From positions 1-64,000 of the IMG/VR virus record IMGVR_UViG_3300042310_000427: a stretch of 64,000 nt of DNA; one strand, 5' to 3'. The stretch's first letter is position 1; every line of letters begins with the position of its first letter. This document shows positions 58,087 through 64,000 of the stretch, in pieces. A model generated the notes under the pieces. The model searched no databases. It saw nothing but the letters and a program-made list of their open reading frames with translations, and had not been told where the DNA came from. A program made the translations under genes and the position numbers. The DNA comes from a virus.

Positions 58087-59435
58087 AATTGTAAATCCTC
58101 GCTGCTAAATCTTTCAACAAATCTTTGATATATTTTAAAAAAATCATACTGTATAATACCTACTTGCCCTGCCCTATGTTTTGCTATTAACAATGCAATG
58201 GTGAGCATACTTTCCATTGGGTCTGTAATTGAATGTAAGAACATCACAATATCTGCATCTTGTTCAATACTCCCAGATTCTCTCAAATCGCTCAATACTG
58301 GCAATCTATTTGACTTTTCCACTTCACGACTTAACTGAGCTAATGCAATAATCGGAATATTTAATTCTTTGGCAGTAGCTTTCAAGCCTCTTGAAATTAC
58401 GCCTAATTGCTGTTCACGATTACCATTTTCGTAAGTAGTCATAAGCTGTAAATAATCCACAACAATAAACTTAACACCAAACTCTTTTACAAATCTCCTT
58501 GCCCTTGCTTTAAAGTCTAAAATATTCAATCCTGCGGTATCATCAATGTATAATGGGTAGGTCCAGTTATCTTTATGTAACTTCATCCAATCATTTTCGT
58601 CTAAATTAGCCGTTTTTAGCTTGTGTGCTTCAATATCTGTGACATTGCTTATCAATCTATCAACCAACTGCTTTGAACTCATCTCAAGCGAAAAAATAGC
58701 ACATGGCTCATTTCGTTTAACGATATTGGTAACTAAATTTAAACAAAAAGCGGTTTTACCTGTTCCGGGCCTTGCGCCAATGATTACTAAATCTGAATTT
58801 TGCCATCCACTTAAAGTTTTATTTAACCTTGCGTAACCAGTATCAATCCCTAAAACACCACCACCTTCTTGTATTTTTTCTAAAATATCCATGGTACTAA
58901 AAACCACTTCATTTAATTTTTGGAAGTTTTTGGCTTTAGTTCCACTTAGGTTTTCAAGCTCATTAATAATTAAATCTTTTTCCTTAAACGGATCAATACC
59001 ATCATTATACAATTTTTGGATTGCCGACATGCAGACTTGTAGTGTTGCACGTTGTATGTATTTTTGAATTAATATTGATTTATGGTATTCAATATTAGCA
59101 GAAGATTGTATCCTTGATGTTATTTGCGATAGCTTATGGAAACCACCTACTAATTCAAAGTTACCAGATTCTTGTAAGTTATGAGATACCGAAAGTAAGT
59201 CAATTGGTTGGTTTTTGCTTAATAAATCTAATATTGATTGATAAATAAACCTGTGTTGTTCCATATAGAACATATCAGGCGTTAAATCTGTGCATTTATC
59301 AATACAATGCTTATCTAACATTAACGCCCCTAAAATCGCTTCTTCAAATTCTACCGCTTGGGGTGGCATTCTACCTGCATTTTCAAAAGGTGATAAATCC
59401 GCCTCGGCGCGCCTTTTTGTTTTTTTATTTTCCAT
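58083..59435 (-). CDS. dnaB: replicative DNA helicase, DnaB family
   Basis: 450 aa. An N-terminal DnaB domain (PPQAVEFEEAILGALMLDKH, about residues 24-43) leads into the RecA-like motor with Walker A GARPGTGKTAF (about 218-228), Walker B VDYLQLM, DnaB motif AQLSREVEKS and SDLRESGSIEQDADIVMFL. It unwinds DNA ahead of the fork and is loaded by the product of the gene upstream. Length and motifs are complete. It lies 2 bases after the replication organiser. Confidence 0.92.
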   Translation of the reverse strand: MENKKTKRRAEADLSPFENAGRMPPQAVEFEEAILGALMLDKHCIDKCTDLTPDMFYMEQHRFIYQSILDLLSKNQPIDLLSVSHNLQESGNFELVGGFHKLSQITSRIQSSANIEYHKSILIQKYIQRATLQVCMSAIQKLYNDGIDPFKEKDLIINELENLSGTKAKNFQKLNEVVFSTMDILEKIQEGGGVLGIDTGYARLNKTLSGWQNSDLVIIGARPGTGKTAFCLNLVTNIVKRNEPCAIFSLEMSSKQLVDRLISNVTDIEAHKLKTANLDENDWMKLHKDNWTYPLYIDDTAGLNILDFKARARRFVKEFGVKFIVVDYLQLMTTYENGNREQQLGVISRGLKATAKELNIPIIALAQLSREVEKSNRLPVLSDLRESGSIEQDADIVMFLHSITDPMESMLTIALLIAKHRAGQVGIIQYDFFKIYQRFVERFSSEDLQL

Positions 59436-59437
59436 GT

Positions 59438-60097
59438 TTATAGTGGTTTGTAATTATTGGTTATTGGGGATTGGGTGGTTTTGTTAAATTGCTTGTCGTT
59501 TTTAGCCCATGTTTCTAATCTTCTTTCAAGCGACCACGTTGTTTCTAACTCCATTTTGAATTTAGAGTTTGATTTATTAGGCTCTGTCCAATACTTATAG
59601 AACTCGTTAAGGAACTCCTTACCGTATTTGGGTAGATAAGGTTTGAGTGTGTCAGCAAATTTTAATTTGCGTTGCTCTATCTTATCTACTTTAAGTTCTT
59701 TATCTTCTTCTAATTCTTTAGTTGTTGCCCTTGGTTTGCCCTTGCCTTGCCCTTTGTTTGCCTCTTGTTTGTCCGTTGGCTTGCCCATTGATTGGTACAA
59801 ATCGTAGTTAAGCATTGTGAGAGTAGTGTTTGCGCTTGACGATTGTTTGCCCACCTCTTTTGTTTTTTCCAACTTACTTAAAGCTGTTCTTACTTCTTTT
59901 TCTGTTAACCCTGTTTCATGGCTAAGGTTTTTAAGTGATGTAATTAATTGACCTCTATTAATAGTTAAGCCTTGCCATTTTTTAGTTTCGACATTAGCTT
60001 TTAAAAGTAAGTGAAGGAATAGTTTAAATGTATTTACATCTTTATACCATTCCCAGTCAATCAGCTTTCTATGTATTTTTATCCAACCTAATTCCAT
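59438..60097 (-). CDS. putative replication initiation / replisome organiser protein
   Basis: 219 aa. W(I)KIHRKLIDWEWYKDVNTF at the N-terminus, then INRGQLITSLKNLSHETGLT and EKEVRTALSKLEKTKEVGKQ, is the winged-helix pattern of phage replisome organisers that open DNA at the origin. A charged linker (about 100-140) and a C-terminal region with FLNEFYKYWTEPNKSNSKFK and WSLERRLETWAKN resemble helicase-loader segments. It precedes dnaB directly. Confidence 0.7.
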   Translation of the reverse strand: MELGWIKIHRKLIDWEWYKDVNTFKLFLHLLLKANVETKKWQGLTINRGQLITSLKNLSHETGLTEKEVRTALSKLEKTKEVGKQSSSANTTLTMLNYDLYQSMGKPTDKQEANKGQGKGKPRATTKELEEDKELKVDKIEQRKLKFADTLKPYLPKYGKEFLNEFYKYWTEPNKSNSKFKMELETTWSLERRLETWAKNDKQFNKTTQSPITNNYKPL

Positions 60098-60438
60098 ATA
60101 ATATCCAATTCTAATACATCTCCTAATGCTTCTTTTAGTTGCTCATCTGTAAGTAGATAATCTTCTTTAATAAACAATCCAGACCAAAACCAAAAAAGAT
60201 TATCATTTTTAACCATTGTGCTTTTGTTGCATAACTTACAATAAACACTTTTTATTTTACTTACTTCTTTAGAATATATCCCAATATCTACAACTATATA
60301 ATTACAACCATGTTGGCATTCACCTTTTTTTAATCCAAGGCAAGTAAATGTTTGTCCTTTTTTAACTAAACCTAATGAGTGGTCTTGAATACATACTATT
60401 TTATCGCCAATAGTATAATTAATATCTTGATTATCCAT
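60088..60438 (-). CDS. hypothetical protein with Cys/His cluster (116 aa)
   Basis: Beta-rich: GDKIVCIQDHSLGLVKKGQT, GECQHGCNYIVVDIG and VYCKLCNKSTMV. The pairs C-x-x-x-C and C-x-x-C could bind zinc. It starts MDNQ, as does the small gene upstream. Overlaps the replication gene by 10 bases. Confidence 0.5.
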   Translation of the reverse strand: MDNQDINYTIGDKIVCIQDHSLGLVKKGQTFTCLGLKKGECQHGCNYIVVDIGIYSKEVSKIKSVYCKLCNKSTMVKNDNLFWFWSGLFIKEDYLLTDEQLKEALGDVLELDIIWN

Positions 60439-60442
60439 AAAA

Positions 60443-60556
60443 TTAAAAATATAAAACCCCTACTAAGTGAACAATGGCTGAAACAGGCTGGATAAAACCT
60501 ACATTGAACTCTTTAGTAAGGGTATAATTTTTTAATATTATTATTTGATTATCCAT
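60443..60556 (-). CDS. small protein (37 aa), possible duplicated start region
   Basis: MDNQIIILKNYTLTKEFNVG then FIQPVSAIVHLVGVLYF. Its leader and first four codons repeat those of the next gene (TTTTATGGATAATCAA), so it may be a leader peptide or a remnant of a duplication of the 116-aa gene. Confidence 0.4.
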   Translation of the reverse strand: MDNQIIILKNYTLTKEFNVGFIQPVSAIVHLVGVLYF

Positions 60557-60603
60557 AAAATAAAAATTAGAGATATATTTTCAGCTTATCATCTAATCAG
60601 CCA

Positions 60604-60611
60604 CAAACATA
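60604..60611 (-). promoter_or_regulatory. minus-strand -7 box
   Basis: CAAACATA on plus is TATGTTTG on minus, matching TAnnTTTG, 48 bases before the ATG at 60556 in a gap between operons. No clear -33 TTTG. It likely starts the replication transcript. Confidence 0.45.
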
Positions 60612-60646
60612 ATACAAAAAAATAACATCTTGTTAAAAAACTTTTC

Positions 60647-60928
60647 TCAATTACTCCCCAACTCCATTTCCATCTCCTGAATAACCTCCTTCAAGGCATT
60701 AACTCTTTGGAGCCTACCATTTTCAATCCTTCCAGAACCATCATAGTGATAGTGTCCAATTTTTTGAACATCACCTTTGGCGTATAATTCAGGAAAATCA
60801 TGGTGGTAGGAAAAGTATCCTTTGTATTCAAAGTATTGGCAGAAACCAAATTGGGTGTCATCGTTGACTGGATTGGACCAATCTTTTAGTGCTTGTTTGT
60901 AGGTTTTAAGGCGTATTGCTCGGCTCAT
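60647..60928 (-). CDS. hypothetical protein (93 aa)
   Basis: MSRAIRLKTYKQALKDWSNP with YFSYHHDFPELYAKGDVQKI and GHYHYDGSGRIENGRL. Overlaps the upstream gene by 4 bases. Not recognised. Confidence 0.5.
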   Translation of the reverse strand: MSRAIRLKTYKQALKDWSNPVNDDTQFGFCQYFEYKGYFSYHHDFPELYAKGDVQKIGHYHYDGSGRIENGRLQRVNALKEVIQEMEMELGSN

Positions 60929-61317
60929 TTAATGGACTGCAATTTATTAAAAATTTCTGTTTCCAACAAGGCTTCAAATTTTTTTGATTTACTTACCCAA
61001 ATTTTAAAATCGTGCATAAGGACATTGTGTTTAACGAACTCAATTTGGTAGTAAGATGTAAGTTTAAATTTAGAATATCTTGTTTTGTTAGCCTTAATAT
61101 CCACTCCAATAGGGTGAATAAGTCCTTCACGATAAAGCTCAGATAACCGGCATGAAACATGCACTCGATTAAGTTTGTAGGTAGTGGCAATATCCTGGGC
61201 AGTAAAATTAGCATCAGGATACTGTTTAAAGACACTTAAGATAAATTCTTTGTTTGCCTTTACTTGTTCACCAAATAATGTGTGAACGATTTTTGATACG
61301 GTGGTTGTTATTGACAT
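60925..61317 (-). CDS. putative winged-helix DNA-binding protein (130 aa)
   Basis: NFTAQDIATTYKLNRVHVSC, RLSELYREGLIHPIGVDI (about residues 37-75) is a winged-helix segment: a positioning helix, an H-V-S-x-R-L recognition helix and a hairpin wing. The C-terminal half is helical. A transcription regulator is likely. Confidence 0.6.
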   Translation of the reverse strand: MSITTTVSKIVHTLFGEQVKANKEFILSVFKQYPDANFTAQDIATTYKLNRVHVSCRLSELYREGLIHPIGVDIKANKTRYSKFKLTSYYQIEFVKHNVLMHDFKIWVSKSKKFEALLETEIFNKLQSIK

Positions 61318-61324
61318 AATAATT

Positions 61325-61576
61325 TTAATTAAATAATCTCGGTAATTTTGCCCAATGCGTAACTTTTATATCATCTAAGATACAATCTCCTACAATGGTA
61401 TTCCCTTCAACTTCAAGCGGTCCATCAAGCTCTGCCCAATACCAATTTCTAAATTCTTCTTCGTCTTTTAAAATTCTGCATCCAATCATAATAGTATTGT
61501 CATCTTTATTAAGGAGCCATACCAATTCATCAAATGGTGGGAGTTCATCGTTTGTGTTTATCCAAGTTGTTGCCAT
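61325..61576 (-). CDS. DUF551-like protein
   Basis: 83 aa: TWINTNDELPPFDELVWLLN at the start and DIKVTHWAKLPRLF at the end match the DUF551 pattern (W-x-x-x-x-x-x-x-P, then V-T-H-W-x-x-L-P). The family is common in phages and prophages; function unknown. Confidence 0.75.
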   Translation of the reverse strand: MATTWINTNDELPPFDELVWLLNKDDNTIMIGCRILKDEEEFRNWYWAELDGPLEVEGNTIVGDCILDDIKVTHWAKLPRLFN

Positions 61577-61580
61577 AAGT

Positions 61581-61763
61581 TTATTTTTTTAATCTATCTA
61601 CAATTTTACCTTTTTTTTCTAATCTTTTGTATGCGTAGTAAACAGATGTTCTATCTCTGCCATACATATCAGCAATCATTTGAGGGTGCTTGTGTCTGTT
61701 CTTCCATACAAAGTCATCAAACTTGCTTACTTCTTGTTCGGTTGATCCTTTAGTTCTTGGCAT
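61581..61763 (-). CDS. small HTH protein (60 aa)
   Basis: MPRTKGSTEQEVSKFDDFVW followed by MIADMYGRDRTSVYYAYKRL, an HTH with the recognition helix RTSVYYAYKRLEKKG. A longer frame to 61787 is less likely, as the ATG at 61763 overlaps the end of the ATPase gene. A small regulator is plausible. Confidence 0.55.
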   Translation of the reverse strand: MPRTKGSTEQEVSKFDDFVWKNRHKHPQMIADMYGRDRTSVYYAYKRLEKKGKIVDRLKK

Positions 61764-63006
61764 TAATAACTTCCTCCATAATTTCAATTTGAAGTTTATC
61801 TACACCTCGCTGTACTTGTTCCATAATAATTTGCAGGTCAAGTTCTTTGGCAAGTTTTTGAATAACCTTTAATCTATCAACTCCAAGAGATTCGCCTCTT
61901 TGGATAAATAACATTCCAAGGGAAGGATTTTCAGCAATTTTCATTCTTACGCCAAGTTCCATAATCTCTGATGATGATAGATTGCTTGTGGATACAGGAA
62001 CACCTCTCCAAATTAAGCCTTCCTCATTAAACAATAAATCATCTACAGATAAGGCACATTCTTTAATTGTATGGGCAATTTCTTCTCTGGCACTTTCAAT
62101 CATAATGGTAAGGTTTTGGGATTTCTCAGTAAGTTCCTTAAGGACATCTTTACCTATTAAATAATCTAATTTAGTAGCATAATTAGCATTTAGTTCCATT
62201 GCATTGTCTTTTTGGGCCATAAGCTCAGATACATCCACCGGTTTGTTTGTTTTAAGGTATTCCTCTGCCTTTAAAACTTTATCAAGCACTTCTAATTTCT
62301 TGGCCTTTAATCTTTCAATTTCTTGGTCTATGGATTCGATTTCTTTTTTGTTAGATTCAAGCCTTTGGGATACACCTTCAATGTCATTATTAGATTTGAT
62401 AGACATTGCAAGTTTTTCAGACAGTTCTTTAATATCAATCTTCTTTTCAGGGATTTTATTTAAGTCAATCTTATGGTAATTATGATTTGCAAGGATATTC
62501 TCATTGGCTTTAATTTGAGAGTTTATCTCAGTTCTGGTTCTGAAATAATCATCAACTCTATTCTCACATTCAATGACTACTTGTTTAACTTCATCATCTA
62601 AAAATGATTTGTAAATCTCTACTTGTTGTTTGCGCCCTGCCTTAGTTTCTGATAGTCTTACAAACTCATCAATATCAAAATCTACTGCACCTACTACATT
62701 AGCAAGGACTGATTTGCGTGTATCTACAATACCCTCTGGGGATGTAACTGTTACTACAGGTTTGCCATGTTTAAATCTGACTAAAAACTTCCATTCATTG
62801 CCATCTTTATCTACAATGATATAACCTTCACCATCTGCCTTCTCAGGGATGGATGTCTGCCTACCAAGTGCAATTTCTATGAATTGGATTACTGAGGACT
62901 TCCCTCTGCCATTATCTCCTAAGAGAATGATGTTGTGTCCGTTAATTTCCTTTTCAAGGTTTCTGACTACCTTAAAGTCTTTAATGTTTATTTTTACGAG
63001 TTTCAT
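61750..63006 (-). CDS. Rad50/SbcC-like ATPase
   Basis: 418 aa. P-loop LLGDNGRGKSSVI (about residues 28-40), a long coiled coil about 155-310, then the signature LSSSEIMELGVRMKIAENPS (about 344-363) and Walker B MLFIQRGESL, the ABC-type arrangement of Rad50/SbcC and T4 gp46. It is shorter than bacterial SbcC but near the size of truncated phage versions. A role with a nuclease in DNA end-processing or recombination is likely; the partner is not clear. Start context ACACACC. Confidence 0.8.
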   Translation of the reverse strand: MKLVKINIKDFKVVRNLEKEINGHNIILLGDNGRGKSSVIQFIEIALGRQTSIPEKADGEGYIIVDKDGNEWKFLVRFKHGKPVVTVTSPEGIVDTRKSVLANVVGAVDFDIDEFVRLSETKAGRKQQVEIYKSFLDDEVKQVVIECENRVDDYFRTRTEINSQIKANENILANHNYHKIDLNKIPEKKIDIKELSEKLAMSIKSNNDIEGVSQRLESNKKEIESIDQEIERLKAKKLEVLDKVLKAEEYLKTNKPVDVSELMAQKDNAMELNANYATKLDYLIGKDVLKELTEKSQNLTIMIESAREEIAHTIKECALSVDDLLFNEEGLIWRGVPVSTSNLSSSEIMELGVRMKIAENPSLGMLFIQRGESLGVDRLKVIQKLAKELDLQIIMEQVQRGVDKLQIEIMEEVINAKN

Positions 63007-63012
63007 GGTGTG

Positions 63013-63696
63013 TTATTTTTTTAAATAGTTTATTAAATCTTCTTCGTTTTTAATCCAACCCATATCTATTGCAGATATTACAGTTTTTTCAATATCGGTA
63101 ATTGCTCTTAATTCTTTGGCACTTGCAAGGTTTCTCATTCCAGAAATGTGTTGACCAAAAACCTTAACATTTATAAGCGTTGCGTATTCAGCGTAATTTG
63201 GCGATTGAATTATTGATTTTATTTTGACATTCATTGGTAAATACTCTGAACCTGCTTCAATTCTATCGAAAATCAAAGTATCAGCAACCCAAGCAATAAC
63301 TTTACCATATAAAATGTAGTTTAATTCAAGTGCAATCGAAATCCATATATAAGGATGAGCTACAACTTGTTTGTTATCTCCCCTACCAGATGTCTTATAA
63401 ACTCCAATTCCTTTCAAAACGCTTATAAGTTTCTCTTTTTTAACCATTCCCATAAACTTCGACATGTCGCATTTTATGAGATTAAGTTCTAAAAGCACTC
63501 CATAGCACTTTTTAGCCATGTCGTCTGTAAGCATAAGTTGGTTTACTGTTTGACCCGTCCATCCAAATTGCCATCTACCTTTTTCGTACGCTTTCTGCAA
63601 ATCGGTTACACTTAAAAATTGGTCTTTTGTGTTTTGTCTAATAATTGTGCCAAATAAATTTCTATCTGAGCTTTTTAAAATTACATTACTTTTCAT
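63013..63696 (-). CDS. putative KilA-N-like DNA-binding protein
   Basis: 227 aa. GRWQFGWTGQTVNQLMLTDD near residue 42, KTSGRGDNKQVVAHPYIWIS near 100-119 and GKVIAWVADTLIFDRIEAGS near 131-150 recall KilA-N domains of phage regulators (H-P-x-x-x-x-x-x-A ... V-x-x-W-V-x-D-x-L). The C-terminal part is a possible helical partner domain (LRAITDIEKTVISAIDMGWI). A regulatory function is inferred. Promoter at 63716-63747. Confidence 0.6.
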   Translation of the reverse strand: MKSNVILKSSDRNLFGTIIRQNTKDQFLSVTDLQKAYEKGRWQFGWTGQTVNQLMLTDDMAKKCYGVLLELNLIKCDMSKFMGMVKKEKLISVLKGIGVYKTSGRGDNKQVVAHPYIWISIALELNYILYGKVIAWVADTLIFDRIEAGSEYLPMNVKIKSIIQSPNYAEYATLINVKVFGQHISGMRNLASAKELRAITDIEKTVISAIDMGWIKNEEDLINYLKK

Positions 63697-63715
63697 ATTG
63701 ATTATAAATATTTGA

Positions 63716-63747
63716 CAAAATTAAAAACAAAAATTCATATAAACAAA
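63716..63747 (-). promoter_or_regulatory. consensus minus-strand promoter TTTG-N20-TAATTTTG
   Basis: CAAAATTA (63716-63723) and CAAA (63744-63747) give TTTG, 20 bases, TAATTTTG on minus. The ATG at 63696 is 20 bases after the box. It drives the KilA-N-like gene and probably the Rad50-like operon. Confidence 0.65.
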
Positions 63748-63762
63748 TTTATAATTATTATT

Positions 63763-63996
63763 TTACTTATAAATTGTTTTTAAAAAATCTCTTGCATCAA
63801 TTACTCTCTCTTTAATGAATCCTTCTTGCTTTTCATCTCTTTTGTATGATTTGATGTGTATTCTATATTCAAGTGGAATGTGAACAAAGTTTTCAATAAT
63901 TGCTTTGCATCTGCTATCAGATTTAACCTCAGAAATATTAAGTCCAAAATTAGCTTGTTCCAACCACTCCTCAAAAAGCTCACCTTCAAAAATCAT
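63763..63996 (-). CDS. hypothetical protein (77 aa)
   Basis: MIFEGELFEEWLEQANFGLN then SRCKAIIENFVHIPLEYRIH and IKERVIDARDFLKTIYK. Mostly helical, not recognised. The start is 5 bases from the window edge, so more upstream context cannot be checked. Confidence 0.5.
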   Translation of the reverse strand: MIFEGELFEEWLEQANFGLNISEVKSDSRCKAIIENFVHIPLEYRIHIKSYKRDEKQEGFIKERVIDARDFLKTIYK

Positions 63997-64000
63997 ATTG

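Noticed and set aside
1-64000. tRNA genes and integrase
   Set aside because: No cloverleaf with CCA end was recognised, and no tyrosine or serine recombinase motif was found. Absence by eye is not proof.

Overview
The window is most of a low-GC tailed bacteriophage genome with a podovirus-like virion, from a phage that infects a Bacteroidota host. The host call rests on three things: promoters of the Bacteroidota type (TTTG, 19-20 bases, TAnnTTTG) on both strands; an almost complete lack of Shine-Dalgarno sequences, with A/C-rich start contexts instead; and a lipoprotein signal in the lysis cassette. The virion genes (large terminase about 725 aa, portal about 790 aa, scaffold, capsid protein, three tail-ring-like proteins, a 1193-aa nozzle-like protein and a 2862-aa internal protein) are laid out much as in crAss-like and Cellulophaga podoviruses. 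That relationship is an inference from order and size, not from a search. No integrase, tRNA or CRISPR array was seen.

Layout. 1-1980: two minus-strand adenine-methyltransferase genes, each separated from its neighbours by an integron attC-like imperfect inverted repeat. 1993-11161: a dense leftward block of small, mostly unknown early-type genes, many overlapping by ATGA, including a DnaA-domain-IV-like protein and a winged-helix protein. 11162-11790: a gene-free divergent control region with direct repeats and promoters. 11791-16084, rightward: a NUMOD-like protein, a tandem GroES-like protein, a VRR-NUC nuclease, a third DNA methyltransferase and a terminase-small-position gene. 16071-24553: terminase, portal, scaffold, major capsid protein and one further unknown gene. 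24581-25828: a cluster of short transcripts and structured non-coding RNA. 25829-27246: lysis cassette (holin, amidase, lipoprotein spanin). 27302-46358: tail fibre, rings, nozzle and internal/ejected proteins. 46385-52424: a second fibre/adhesin cluster of repeat-rich proteins. 52458-54261: a permuted papain-fold hydrolase, small membrane proteins and a NinG/HNH-like protein. 54258-64000: leftward replication and control genes (HTH regulator, DnaB, replication organiser, Rad50-like ATPase, KilA-N-like), interrupted by one rightward, promoter- and terminator-bounded structural-type gene at 55004-55627.

How it works together. Early and replication genes run leftward from promoters of the host type. 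The late genes run rightward, and at seven places a promoter carries a second element, ACAACC, exactly 28 bases before the last G of the -7 box. This looks like a phage-specific late promoter that replaces the host -33 box. Four genes start exactly 5 bases after the -7 box, so their mRNAs should be leaderless. Terminators insulate the capsid operon and the RNA cluster. The most unusual parts are the attC-like methyltransferase cassettes, the ACAACC promoter series, and a roughly 620-base RNA region with a predicted loop-loop interaction just before the lysis genes.
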